64,000 nucleotides of DNA from Leeuwenhoekiella aestuarii (GCF_004104055.1 NZ_QOVJ01000004.1:186001-250000); one strand, 5' to 3'; positions 17,645 through 26,526 are shown, numbered from the stretch's first letter. Notes: a model not told the origin generated them from the sequence alone. Numbers and translations are program-made.

Positions 17645-19075
17645 GTGCAAACCCCAAAAACAAGCTATATCCCGTGTCCCGATTGTAAAGGCCAGGACTC
17701 TGTAAACCGGGGGCTTTCCAAGCGTGCCAAACAGCGGTATCAGAAAGCCCTGGATGTGCACCGCCGGTTTCCTTCAAATCCCAAACCGGTAAAGCCCCAA
17801 GCACATCTACAACCGTGCACCACCTGTTCGGCTTCGGGATTGATCCCTGCGGCACAGCCACCTGTACCCGATCCCACCACCTACCCGCACGTCGCCATCA
17901 TAGGCGCGGGAATAGGCGGTATGGCTCTGGCAGTAGCCTGTTTACACCGGGGGATCCCTTTTACCGTCTACGAGCGGGATCTGCATGTGGATGCGCGTTC
18001 ACAGGGATACGGCCTCACCCTGCAACAGGCGCACACCGCTTTAAAGGGGTTTGGCATTCACGAACTGGAAGATGGCGTAGTCTCTACCCGCCACCTTGCA
18101 CACAAACCCGACGGTACCGTCATTGGCGAATGGGGGATGCGCAAGTGGGATGCCGGTACCCACACCACCGCTAAAAAAACCAACATACACATTGCCCGAC
18201 AGGCGTTGCGTAAGACCTTGTTTGACCAATTGGGGGAGGCTCATCAAATACAGTGGGGGCACCAACTGCTAAACATTCAGCCCACCGATGCCGGAGCGCT
18301 TCAACTCCATCTGGAAGTGGATGGCATTCCAAAAACCGCTCAGGCTGATCTGGTCGTGGGAGCAGACGGCATACGCAGTACCGTGCGCACGATGCTGCTA
18401 AAGCCGCAACTCCTTCCCTTGCAGTATTTAGGCTGTATCGTCATCTTAGGGATCTGTAAACTGAAAGCACTCTCAGAAGTTGAAAGTCCGTTACTCGATT
18501 CAGCAACCGTGTTTCAAACCGCAGACGGCACCGCTCGTATGTATATGATGCCCTACGATCGGGAGTCCGTTATGTGGCAATTCAGTTTCCCCATCCCGGA
18601 AGATCAGGCTCAAGCCCTCAGTGCCTTAGGACCCGAAGCTTTAAAACAAGCCGTACAACGCAGAACGCCCTGGCACGCTCCCATTCCTCAGGTTGTAGCA
18701 GCTACAGAACCGGGCCTCATTTCAGGATATCCCGTGTATGACCGCGAACTGCTGACTCCAGACCTCACGAAAAACTGGGGGAATTGCACCCTTCTAGGCG
18801 ATGCCGCACACCCGATGAGTCCGTTTAAAGGCCAGGGTGCCAATCAGGCCTTACTAGACGCTCTGGCACTGGCCAAGCGCATCACTAAAGGTTACGACCC
18901 GACAAAAACCCTTAAAGCGAGCAACCTTAGAAAACACGTACTCAACAAATTTGAAACCGAAATGCTCAAACGCAGTGCATTAAAAGTCACCGCTTCCGCA
19001 AAAGCCGCTGCCGTACTGCATTCTGAAAAAGTACTTCAGGAACGCGATGGACCCAGAGGGGGTGGGGTGAACTAA
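17645..19075 (+). CDS. FAD-dependent monooxygenase with N-terminal zinc ribbon
   Basis: A 476-residue flavoprotein of the p-hydroxybenzoate-hydroxylase/TetX class. Rossmann motif VAIIGAGIGGMALA near 83-96, the middle motif GADGIRSTVR, and the FAD ribityl-binding GDAAHPMSPFKGQGAN near the C-terminus are all present. It should hydroxylate a small organic substrate with NAD(P)H and O2; the substrate is unknown. The extra feature is N-terminal: two CxxC knuckles (C11/C14 and C58/C61) about 45 residues apart, likely a zinc ribbon. The start must be the GTG at 17645, since no ATG precedes the cysteines. GC-richer than its neighbours. Resistance to tetracycline cannot be inferred from this family alone. 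Confidence 0.85.
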   Translation: MQTPKTSYIPCPDCKGQDSVNRGLSKRAKQRYQKALDVHRRFPSNPKPVKPQAHLQPCTTCSASGLIPAAQPPVPDPTTYPHVAIIGAGIGGMALAVACLHRGIPFTVYERDLHVDARSQGYGLTLQQAHTALKGFGIHELEDGVVSTRHLAHKPDGTVIGEWGMRKWDAGTHTTAKKTNIHIARQALRKTLFDQLGEAHQIQWGHQLLNIQPTDAGALQLHLEVDGIPKTAQADLVVGADGIRSTVRTMLLKPQLLPLQYLGCIVILGICKLKALSEVESPLLDSATVFQTADGTARMYMMPYDRESVMWQFSFPIPEDQAQALSALGPEALKQAVQRRTPWHAPIPQVVAATEPGLISGYPVYDRELLTPDLTKNWGNCTLLGDAAHPMSPFKGQGANQALLDALALAKRITKGYDPTKTLKASNLRKHVLNKFETEMLKRSALKVTASAKAAAVLHSEKVLQERDGPRGGGVN

Positions 19076-19317
19076 TAGGGGGTGTTTTAAGACTTGAGAA
19101 GTTAGAAAAGAGAGAAAAGATCAGAGACAAAAGACCGTAATGTACAGGTTGCTTGCCGATAACCCTAAGGAACTAGTAAAACATCCTATGCCATCTAAAT
19201 GTCACTTCGAGTGATTCTTGAGCGCCCTAGCGTGAAAGGTTTGTATCGAGAAGCTCATACCCGCGTCACCACACCATTTTCATTTGACTCCTTTAGAAAC
19301 TATAACTGCTATTCGTA

Positions 19318-19606
19318 TTCCTGTTCATTTTTTCCATCGATACGGCAAAGATTGACTTTAGTAAAAAAGCGCTCTGTCATTTCGAGATGTCACCCTGAGC
19401 TTGTCGAAGGGGCAGTCGAGAGTCGAGAAGCCTTATTGGATGAGATGCTGAAACAATCCCGATTGTTATCAGGACAGCATAACCACTCACCCCTACCTAA
19501 AGGGTTAAACGAACTACGATCCCTCGGTTCAGAATAGACGCAGGCAGCTCAACAACTAAACAACAGCGAGCTCACCATTGAACATACAACTTCTAGTCAT
19601 CTCCCT
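19318..19606. repeat. Repeat A, copy 2 (composite unit)
   Basis: In the 19076-19851 gap. A unit runs from CCTGTTCATTTTTTCCATCG through CACCCTGAGCTTGTCGAAGG, then GAGATGCTGAAACAA, CGATCCCTCGGTTCAG and ACAACAGCGAGCTCACC. The same order occurs twice in tandem at 23560-24066. A 112-codon open frame through it is not a gene. No promoter-like element was recognised in 19620-19851 apart from AT-rich DNA. Confidence 0.75.
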
Positions 19607-19851
19607 GTTCTTATACCTGCTGTGAGCTTTTAGAATGACTAAGCGAGAAAGGATTGTGAGGAGTCTGTGGATAACAACATGCTATCAAGAATGCTTTGAA
19701 GCGTTCAATTCAAACGTTTAAAGAAGCAGATAAGCAACTTATTACAAGTAATTTAATCTTTTATGTGAAGAAAATCCAGTATACAGAATCAATCCTTTTG
19801 ACCCCATCGAAAATTAAGTTAATTTAAGTTTAAGATCCAAAATATTAAAAA

Positions 19852-20691
19852 ATGAGAACAAAATTACTCCTATGCCTATTCATAGCCCTCGTGGGTTTAA
19901 ATACCAACTTAAGTGCTCAAGATGCGGCAGATGTGGTCTATATGCTTAATGGGGAAACTAAGAAAGGTAAAGTGACTGCTGTACATGAAGACAACATAGA
20001 ATTTATTTATTCTGGCGAAGATTTAAATTACGACATCAAAAAATCTGAAATTGCAAAAATCACATTCTCAAGTGGTCGCACTCAGGTATTTAATGAGCAA
20101 CCTGCTGCTCCTACTGCGATGGCTGCACCGGTAAGTGCTACTAGTGCAGCGAGCAGAAAAAATAAACTGGCGGTGTTACCTTTTGTAATGGTTTCTAACG
20201 ACCAGGGCTTGATGAGCGAAGCCATGTCGGGGCAGGTGCAACAAACAGCCATCAATTCGTTTAAAAAGAATACCAATCAGGTTATAGTTCAGGAAGCGAT
20301 GACCACAAATGCCATACTTCTTCAAAATGGACTAGATCCTACCAGCATTAAGACGATGCTTCCCAAAGATGTAGCCAGTCTGTTGGGTGTAGAATTTGTT
20401 GTTTATGGAACTGCTAATATTGAGTTTGAAGGTACCCGCACTTCCGGACTTTCAAGCACTACCTATAAAAACGATAAAGACAAGGATAAAAGAAAAGGGA
20501 GAGAGCTTACCTCGAACTCATCAACTACTACTACCAATTACGATACGACTATTGGCTTAACCATTGTTTCAGATACGGGTTCAAGCCTCTATTCGGTGAA
20601 TAGAAATGGTTTTGGTTCGTCTCTTGATACGTATGAGGGTACGTTAAGCTATTTGATCAAGCGTTGCCCTTGGGGTACTAAGCGTAAATAA
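19852..20691 (+). CDS. Secreted CsgG/LpoB-like protein
   Basis: A 279-residue protein with a signal peptide ending NLSAQ (cleavage near residue 22). Residues 25-75 form a small beta-rich module. From residue about 105 KLAVLPFVMV opens an alpha/beta domain in which EAMSGQVQQTAINSF, NQVIVQEAM and GVEFVVYGTANIEF follow the order seen in CsgG/FlgO/LpoB-like periplasmic domains. That assignment is by pattern only. Lysine/serine/threonine-rich low-complexity DNA near 20470-20540 interrupts the last third. It is the first gene of a tight four-gene operon (6 bases to the next start). Confidence 0.7.
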   Translation: MRTKLLLCLFIALVGLNTNLSAQDAADVVYMLNGETKKGKVTAVHEDNIEFIYSGEDLNYDIKKSEIAKITFSSGRTQVFNEQPAAPTAMAAPVSATSAASRKNKLAVLPFVMVSNDQGLMSEAMSGQVQQTAINSFKKNTNQVIVQEAMTTNAILLQNGLDPTSIKTMLPKDVASLLGVEFVVYGTANIEFEGTRTSGLSSTTYKNDKDKDKRKGRELTSNSSTTTTNYDTTIGLTIVSDTGSSLYSVNRNGFGSSLDTYEGTLSYLIKRCPWGTKRK

Positions 20692-20697
20692 GCTTTT

Positions 20698-21420
20698 ATG
20701 ACCCAGTGTAAAAATTGCCACCATGAATTTAAAGGTAATTTTTGTCCGGTTTGCGGGCAACACAGCCAAATACAACGTATAAAATTACAGTATATATTTA
20801 AAGATTTAAGCCTGGGACTCTTTAATGTAGACTCCGGGTTATGGTACACCATACGCGCTTTATATTGGCGACCCGGTTATGTGGTTAAAGATTATTTAGC
20901 AGGTAAACGCGTCAAGTACTTTATGCCGGTATCTATGCTCATCGTACTAGCTACTATTTATAGTTTCTTATACCATAGCCTTGATATTGATGTGTTTCAG
21001 TTGCCTGAAAAAGAACCGGAATTTAGTGAATCACTGTATGAATTTTCCACCCGTTTAGATGGGAATTATGTTTATTTTACGTTGGCAATTTTACCCATAA
21101 TGAGTTTTAGCAGTTGGCTTTTCTTTAAAAAACAAAGGCTCAATTTTGCAGAGCATTTTATTTTAAACACGTTTGCTGCTTGTCAAAGACTGGTGATGCA
21201 TATCGTTTTTCTGGCTTTTTTGGTACGGATTAAAAACACTACTCAATTCAATCTGTTCAAGAATTTCGAGACGTTATTGGGTTGCGCACTAACGCTCTGG
21301 TGTTTTATACAATTTTTTGACCATTCTAAATTTAAGGTAGTACTCCTTTGCTTTTTTACGTTCTTTTTAACCTATGTCCTCTTATTAACGTTACTAATAC
21401 TTTACACCTATGCGTTTTAA
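20698..21420 (+). CDS. DUF3667 family membrane protein
   Basis: A 240-residue integral membrane protein. The N-terminus has two zinc-ribbon-like knuckles (CKNCHHEF, then CPVCGQHS, residues 4-22), followed by the DUF3667 hallmark: YTIRALYWRPGYVVKDYLAG then KRVKYFMPVSMLIVLA. Four or five hydrophobic segments follow (about 75-95, 120-140, 160-180, 195-215, 218-238). Function unknown; the family is common in Bacteroidota. Its 3' end overlaps the next gene by 11 bases, so the two are probably translated together. Confidence 0.85.
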   Translation: MTQCKNCHHEFKGNFCPVCGQHSQIQRIKLQYIFKDLSLGLFNVDSGLWYTIRALYWRPGYVVKDYLAGKRVKYFMPVSMLIVLATIYSFLYHSLDIDVFQLPEKEPEFSESLYEFSTRLDGNYVYFTLAILPIMSFSSWLFFKKQRLNFAEHFILNTFAACQRLVMHIVFLAFLVRIKNTTQFNLFKNFETLLGCALTLWCFIQFFDHSKFKVVLLCFFTFFLTYVLLLTLLILYTYAF

Positions 21421-22417
21421 ATCACTTCAAACACTCAAAATACTGCTGTTCTTAGCGGTACCTGCTAGCTTTTATGCTCAAGATTTAGAAACCCTTCCCA
21501 AGATCATCTCTTACACGGATCAGGTGCAGGTAAAAGTGCACGTAGATTCCTATCTGGAAAACTATTTTATCTCAGGAGAAGGAATGGATGAGGAATTAAA
21601 ACTCGCTACAAATAATGATCTAAGGCTTACAGGGCTATTTGATTATAAAATTTTTAGCTTCTCCTATTCGTTTACACCGGGTTTCTTACCCGGTAATGAT
21701 GATAACGCCGAAAGAGGCGATAGTCAATATCAAGATTTTACCGTTAGACTATTTCCAGGGCAATTTGTACAAGAATTCAAATACCAGCGCTTAAAAGGGT
21801 TTTACGTAGAGAATACTGACGTTCTTTTTCCTGATTTTTTTGACAATGAGGGGTACTTATTTTTTCCTGATCTTAAACGCACCTTTTATGGCGGATCGAC
21901 TTCTTACGTTTTAAATCCAGATTTTTCTTTAGAAGGTCTACTTTACCAACGTAAATGGCAGCGGGTGAGTGCAGGTAGTTTTGTGCCTAGTTTTAACTAT
22001 AGCTATGCTCGATTAAAGAATGATTTTGAAACCTACACCGGAGTAGAGAATAATTTTGATTTTAGTTTAGATGTTAGTTATTATTACAATGCCGTTATTG
22101 AAGAACAATTCAATATTGCTCCCTATGCCTTTGGGGGTATAGGTACCCGCATGTCTACTTATGAACGTTCTGGAGAAGAATATAACGACAAAGAATCAAA
22201 CACCTATTTCACAACGGAATACGGTGCGGGAATACAAGTAGGTTATAACACCTCTAAATTCTTAATGGGAGCGCGTCTCAATTACAAATCTTTAAGTTAT
22301 ACTAACGAAAATGACACTTCTTTAAAGGATGACTCCTGGTATGGATTGTTTTTTATAGGATACCGCTTTGACCCTCCAGAAAAGTTAAGACAAACTACTG
22401 AACGTCTGGGATTATGA
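21410..22417 (+). CDS. Outer-membrane DUF4421-like barrel protein
   Basis: A 335-residue protein with a signal peptide (cleavage near ASFYAQ, residue 24). The opening ISYTDQVQVKVHVDSYLENY and the aromatic, glycine-spaced strands that follow (NNFDFSLDVSYYYNA, GIQVGYNTSKF, GLFFIGYRF) match the DUF4421 outer-membrane family of Bacteroidota. The family has no assigned substrate. It overlaps DUF3667 at its start and the lipoprotein gene by 4 bases at its end (ATGA), which makes co-expression likely. Confidence 0.75.
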   Translation: MRFKSLQTLKILLFLAVPASFYAQDLETLPKIISYTDQVQVKVHVDSYLENYFISGEGMDEELKLATNNDLRLTGLFDYKIFSFSYSFTPGFLPGNDDNAERGDSQYQDFTVRLFPGQFVQEFKYQRLKGFYVENTDVLFPDFFDNEGYLFFPDLKRTFYGGSTSYVLNPDFSLEGLLYQRKWQRVSAGSFVPSFNYSYARLKNDFETYTGVENNFDFSLDVSYYYNAVIEEQFNIAPYAFGGIGTRMSTYERSGEEYNDKESNTYFTTEYGAGIQVGYNTSKFLMGARLNYKSLSYTNENDTSLKDDSWYGLFFIGYRFDPPEKLRQTTERLGL

Positions 22418-23385
22418 AAAAGGTCTACTTAGTAATGTATAGCACCCTCCTTTTGGCACTTGCTTGTAAAGAACCTAAAGAAAAAACACCGCCTTCTGCT
22501 GAGCAATCAAAAGAAGAAAGCGAGGTCTCTTTCCAAAACGTAATAGGAGCTTATGTAGATGCTGCTTATTTTAAAAAGGATGAAGGCTACGATTGGGTTG
22601 CAATCAAAGTAGACACCACCTCTTATAAAAACTATGCGCTACAGGTAAGCATTCGTTCTAGAAATGCTATTAAAAAGCCTACCTGTACCTTAGATGGTTT
22701 TGCTACTGCACTAAACGACAGCACCTTTGAAATCAAAAAGGATGTTGGAACGCTTAGGCTACAATTCAACGAGGATAAACTATCCATTTTAAAAGATAGT
22801 GATGAAGCTGCATTATTTTACTACTGTTCAGGCGGAGCGAGTTTAGCAGGGTTATACACCAAACTTCAGCAATCCTTAGATACCACTCAAATAGATCAAC
22901 GCAGCTTTGTGCAAAACCTGAGATATGACACGCTGTTTTTTGAGGTTTCCGGCTCTGAAAGTGATCGCAAAAAAACCGTATGCATTAAACCCGCAGGACT
23001 AGAATTGAAAAATCAAGAAGTACAAATGGCTTATGAAGGAAACATTGTAGATGCTCAGATAACCGATTTAAATCAAGACGATTCTCCAGAAATCCTGTTG
23101 TTCATAAAATCTGCTAAAGATCATAGCATAAACGTTCAGGGCGTATCGGTTAACAACAGAAAATCTATGAGCTTATTTGCTTTTCCTGATGGTTTTTCTG
23201 ATAGTCTTTTAACTCAGTCCTATAAGGGTTATGATCAGTATGAGATTAAAAATGACACCGTACTAAGAACATTTCCTGAGTATCAAAATGGAACCCCTTC
23301 CGGAGCAACGTATACCTTAAAATATACTTTAATTGATGGAGAGGCTATGCGATCTTTTAAAATGGTGGATTTTGCCAAAGATTAA
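22414..23385 (+). CDS. Lipoprotein with PliI-like C-terminal region
   Basis: A 323-residue lipoprotein: hydrophobic leader and lipobox LLALAC with the acylated cysteine at residue 18, then a lysine/glutamate-rich linker. In the C-terminal half, DAQITDLNQDDSPEILLFIK, together with a following beta-rich block, resembles PliI-type inhibitors of I-type lysozyme found in Flavobacteriia. I regard this as probable, not certain. An inhibitor on the envelope would protect against lysozymes of eukaryotic hosts or prey. The start overlaps the preceding stop (ATGA). Confidence 0.68.
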   Translation: MKKVYLVMYSTLLLALACKEPKEKTPPSAEQSKEESEVSFQNVIGAYVDAAYFKKDEGYDWVAIKVDTTSYKNYALQVSIRSRNAIKKPTCTLDGFATALNDSTFEIKKDVGTLRLQFNEDKLSILKDSDEAALFYYCSGGASLAGLYTKLQQSLDTTQIDQRSFVQNLRYDTLFFEVSGSESDRKKTVCIKPAGLELKNQEVQMAYEGNIVDAQITDLNQDDSPEILLFIKSAKDHSINVQGVSVNNRKSMSLFAFPDGFSDSLLTQSYKGYDQYEIKNDTVLRTFPEYQNGTPSGATYTLKYTLIDGEAMRSFKMVDFAKD

Positions 23386-23469
23386 AAAACAACAGCATTC
23401 ATTATTTTAAAGCCCTAAAATGCTCAGTAACCGTATCTAGGAGCGGAGTTTACCCTTCGTCATATGAAA

Positions 23470-23500
23470 TTCCGTCAATTTACGTTTGACGGAAGGTTTT
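23470..23500 (+). terminator. Hairpin after the envelope operon
   Basis: TTCCGTCAA (23470-23478) pairs with TTGACGGAA (23486-23494), loop of 7, followed by GGTTTT. It lies 85 bases past the last gene of the operon. Confidence 0.5.
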
Positions 23501-23559
23501 AAACCAAAGCCTTTTGAAATACAAGATTAAAAATCAGAACTACCAAATAAGCACCCCCT

Positions 23560-24066
23560 ATCACTTGTCACCCTGAGCCTGTCGAAGGGGCTATCGAGAA
23601 GCCTTACTGGATGAGATGCTGAAACAATCCCGATTGTTATCAGGACAGCATGACCACTCACCCCTACCTAAAGGGTTACACGAACTACGATCCCTCGTTT
23701 CAGCATAAACGCAGGAAAATCAACAAATAAACAACAGCGGACTAAAAATTGAACATACAACTTCTAGTCACCTTCCTGTTCATTTTTTCCATAGATACGG
23801 CAAAGATTGACTTTAGATATAAAAAAGCGTTCTGTCATTTCGAGATGTCACCCTGAGCTTGTCGAAGGGGTAGTCGAGAGTCGAGAAGCATTGCTGGATG
23901 AAATGCTGAAACAAGTTCAACGTGGCCACTCCTCTATACCCACGGGTTAAACGAAATACGATCCCTCGATTCAGCATAAACGGACGAAAATCAACAGATA
24001 AACAACTGCGGGCTAAAAATTGAACATACAACTTCTATTCATCCTTCTGTTCATTTTTTCCATTGA
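23560..24066. repeat. Repeat A, two tandem copies
   Basis: Two consecutive copies of the composite unit seen at 19318-19606, with a period of about 280 bases: the motif CACCCTGAGC(C/T)TGTCGAAGG occurs near 23569 and near 23849, each followed by the GATGAGATGCTGAAACAA-like word, a CGATCCCTCG word and the ACAAC(A/T)GCGG word. No gene is supported anywhere in 23386-25025. Confidence 0.8.
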
Positions 24067-24077
24067 TGAAAAAACGA

Positions 24078-24607
24078 ACCAAAAAAATCTAGGCTTATTT
24101 TTAGATCCTTGAAAACTACACAAATCCCTTATCGTGCGGATAGCAAACCGCTACGCTAAGCTATCCTCCACTACCCACCGCTGCGGCATTTGCTTGTTTT
24201 ACTACAGATCTAAAAAGTAGGCCGTCTCCAAATTGAAACTAAAAATAGTATTCTTTAGCTCTTCCCTCAGTTCAGAATAGGCGTGAGGGCAAAGCGTTAA
24301 GGAAAGGTCTGGCAGACCTTTTTAGCGAATGAGCCAGGTGGCGCGTTGGCTTTAAAATGGACTACTTTACTTAAACTAAGAATTACTCTTAGTAAAACCT
24401 GATTAGCGACGCGGAGCTGATAAGCCGGTTTTTGGCCGTAAAACGGCTTTTAAAAGGAATACCTTACGCGTTATAGGAATCAATTAGGGATCAAGACCAG
24501 CTCATTAATATTTAATCTCGATTATCGAGCGAAAAATTTCGAAGCGAGGGTGTCTTTTCTTTTGTTAAGCCTGCCCTGAGCGATAGTCGAAGGGTTTCTT
24601 TGGACAA
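24078..24607. repeat. Long dispersed repeat B, copy 2
   Basis: Near-identical to 1351-1900. It differs by point changes, a deletion near 24167, and an added 27-base segment at 24568-24594 carrying the CCTGAGCGATAGTCGAAGGG word; copy 1 has only a few T-rich bases there. As at the first island, it directly follows repeat A. Confidence 0.82.
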
Positions 24608-24610
24608 GAC

Positions 24611-24768
24611 AAATCGACGATAGGAGATTCACGAGCACCCGTGAAATAAGAATCACGCGAGCTAAACCGAGGATACGAGGTTCACGAGCTCCCGTAAAAA
24701 TAGAAATCACGCGAGCTAAATCGACGACAGGAGATTCACGAGTTCCCGAGAAAATTAAAATGTACGAG
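24611..24768. repeat. Three tandem ~53-base units at the end of repeat B
   Basis: Units at 24611-24663, 24664-24717 and 24718-24768 share AAA(T/C)CGA..., GAGATTCACGAG, a CCCGTGAAAT-like word and CACGCGAGCT. Copy 1 of repeat B (1888-1945) holds a single unit, so the number varies between copies. Confidence 0.78.
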
Positions 24769-24976
24769 TAAAGAAAATGAACAAACATGATTAGAAATAA
24801 GCATTACTAAAATCTCCGTTAGGAGATCAATCAACACTTCATCAGAAGATGTAACTTCTATTCATCTTCCTGTTCATTTTTTACATCGATACGGCAAAGC
24901 ATGTCCTGGAGCGAGTTGATGCGGCTGGAAACCAAAAGATCAAGGCTCCGTTTGAGTATTCTCATCGTATTCGATT

Positions 24977-25014
24977 TAAAAAAGCCCATGCCTGTTAGGG
25001 GCAGACACAGGCTT
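24977..25014 (-). terminator. Intrinsic terminator, minus strand
   Basis: AAGCCTGTG and CATGGGCTT (minus-strand sense) form a 9-bp stem with two G-U pairs, followed by TTTTTT. It sits just past the truncated DUF4625-like gene. Confidence 0.65.
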
Positions 25015-25025
25015 ATGATTAAAAT

Positions 25026-25250
25026 TTAAGGAGTTACGTCTAGATGCGTGTCAATGACTTCTGTAATCCCGTTTTCATCCTCTATGGTTATAACCATATG
25101 GTATGCTCCTACAGGTGCGGTTGCCGGCACATCGATATGCTCATGAAATTCTACAGCAATCTCCTCGTGATAGCCCGCTTCAAAATCCCGATCAAAAGCC
25201 CATTCCACATCACCTTCGTTCACAGGCAAACCGTGTGCGTGAATGTTCAC
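25026..25250 (-). pseudogene. 5'-truncated DUF4625-like gene
   Basis: About 74 codons remain, from a GTG preceded directly by an in-frame stop (TAG AAT GTG). The sequence has the C-terminal pattern of DUF4625 proteins: EWAFDRDFEAGYHEE, then EFHEHIDVPATAPVGAYHMV and TIEDENGITEV. Intact members are about twice as long, with a signal peptide or lipobox and an N-terminal half, both missing here. In Bacteroidota such genes often accompany metal-related TonB receptors and Fur regulators, which fits the neighbours. The DNA upstream (25251-25459) does not encode the missing half. Its terminator is still present. Confidence 0.6.
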
Positions 25251-25459
25251 ATTCTATCCCGCGCTAAGCGGGGATCAAACAAACTGGATTCCTACCAAAT
25301 GCTAACAGTACTTGGCTGAGGTACGTAATTAATAAGCTCTGGAATTAGGTGCAGCAACGCGTTGCAGCGCGTATACTAATCTAAACTAAATGTATTAGGG
25401 AAAAACTACTAACCCAATACCTACCGCAAGGCAGATGCATACACCTAAAACAAGAGACT

Positions 25460-25774
25460 TTATACGGTTGTGTGTCGTGGGGGCGGCCTGCAATACAGAT
25501 GGCGTGTTAAAAGCCGATCTTGAAAGGAGCAGGAAGTAAAAGGTGTAGCCTCCTGCTGGAGCATAGTGGGAAAAAAGGGAGTTTCAACTGCAGGTTGCTC
25601 ACCTTCTGGAAGAACTGGAATAGCAGCCTGGTTGATGACTACCTGACAGATTGGGCAATCGTCTTGTTGCTGTAGATCATCATCGTGCACGAGAAGGTGC
25701 AGGCTGCCTAACTTCATCACTAGAAAAAGTGTGAGCAACAGGAATGAAATACGATGTTTTTGCCGTTTTATCAT
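25460..25774 (-). CDS. Small secreted or membrane-anchored CPIC-motif protein
   Basis: A 104-residue protein. A positively charged start (MIKRQKHRISF) leads into a hydrophobic segment (residues 9-28), then LHLLVHDDDLQQQDDCPICQ, with two His/Asp clusters and a CxxC that could bind metal. The C-terminal half is proline-rich and ends RPPPRHTTV. I do not know a named family, but small proteins with a DDCPIC motif occur beside Fur-type regulators and TonB receptors in Flavobacteriia. It is divergent from the Fur gene and shares its operator region at 25900-25943. The receptor expected downstream is absent. Confidence 0.65.
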   Translation of the reverse strand: MIKRQKHRISFLLLTLFLVMKLGSLHLLVHDDDLQQQDDCPICQVVINQAAIPVLPEGEQPAVETPFFPTMLQQEATPFTSCSFQDRLLTRHLYCRPPPRHTTV

Positions 25775-25899
25775 ATAGAATATAACCCGATATGGTGTTG
25801 CGTATAAGCATCAGATCTCCTAAAAAACAGATTGTCCATACTTAATAAGGCTACTAATTTTAGGTTACTTAACTTTGTATAGGTATTAAAAACACCCTA

Positions 25900-25943
25900 T
25901 TGCAACATTGTTGCAAACATAACTTTTATTTTTGCAACTGCAA
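25900..25943. promoter_or_regulatory. Probable Fur/Zur-type operators
   Basis: A near-perfect palindrome TTGCAACATTGTTGCAA (25900-25916) and a second, shorter one TTGCAACTGCAA (25932-25943) lie between the divergent Fur-type gene and the CPIC gene. The word ACCCTATTGCA occurs at both (25894-25904 and 25943-25953). Their position suggests autoregulation and control of the divergent gene by metal availability. The regulator assignment is inference. Confidence 0.6.
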
Positions 25944-25966
25944 CCCTATTGCATTAAAAAATTCAA

Positions 25967-26344
25967 ATGAGAAATACTGTAGCCCGAGATGCCATTCTAG
26001 AAATCATCAACACGACTGATGAGGCTTTATCTCAAAGTGATGTTCAGGCAAAGTTACCCGAAGGACTCTGCAACAGGGTGACCATTTACCGCGTTTTAGA
26101 CCGGCTGGTAGATGAACACCTCGCACATAAAATCACCAATATTGATGGCGTTATCAAGTATGCGAATTGCCAGAGTTGCACTACTAAACACAAACACAAT
26201 CATTTACACTTCAATTGTGAGCGTTGCAACACAGTGACCTGTATAGAGGCTGTAGAACCCAGCTTCAAATTACCGGCTAATTACGAAGTAAAAAACGTAA
26301 ATTTTTTAGTCTCGGGCATTTGCCCGGAATGTAAAGGGAACTAG
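25967..26344 (+). CDS. Fur-family metalloregulator, probably Zur-like
   Basis: A 125-residue Fur-superfamily repressor. Winged helix: RVTIYRVLDRLVDEHLAHKI, residues about 45-65. The metal-binding region contains KHKHNHLHFNCERCNTVTC (residues 80-98) and a C-terminal CPEC, giving two CxxC pairs for structural zinc. Lacking further motif evidence I favour a zinc-responsive role over iron. Bound metal should let it sit on the upstream palindromes and silence itself and the divergent locus. ATG at 25967. Its usual transport targets are not in the window; the adjacent truncated DUF4625 gene suggests local decay. Confidence 0.85.
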   Translation: MRNTVARDAILEIINTTDEALSQSDVQAKLPEGLCNRVTIYRVLDRLVDEHLAHKITNIDGVIKYANCQSCTTKHKHNHLHFNCERCNTVTCIEAVEPSFKLPANYEVKNVNFLVSGICPECKGN

Positions 26345-26526
26345 TTTTCGCGCTGCAACGTATTTGCGGTATATGAAAAGCTTATGAGATAAACTACTTT
26401 GTAGCATGAGAGTACCAGGCAACAGCTCTAATAGGCCTTACAAGACTAAATTAAGGTTATAAATAGGCGCACAAGTCCATCAGTTATCCCGCTGTACGTA
26501 TATTTGAACTTTAAACTCATCTACTT

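Noticed and set aside
17645-19075. TetX-type tetracycline resistance gene
   Set aside because: The shared FAD motifs are common to many monooxygenases; substrate-specific residues cannot be judged here.
19199-19537. 112-codon frame through the repeat island
   Set aside because: It runs through repeat A, whose other copies are not open in the same frame.
24522-24788. 88-codon minus-strand frame with repeated peptide words
   Set aside because: The periodicity comes from the three tandem 53-base units; the frame is not kept in copy 1 of repeat B.
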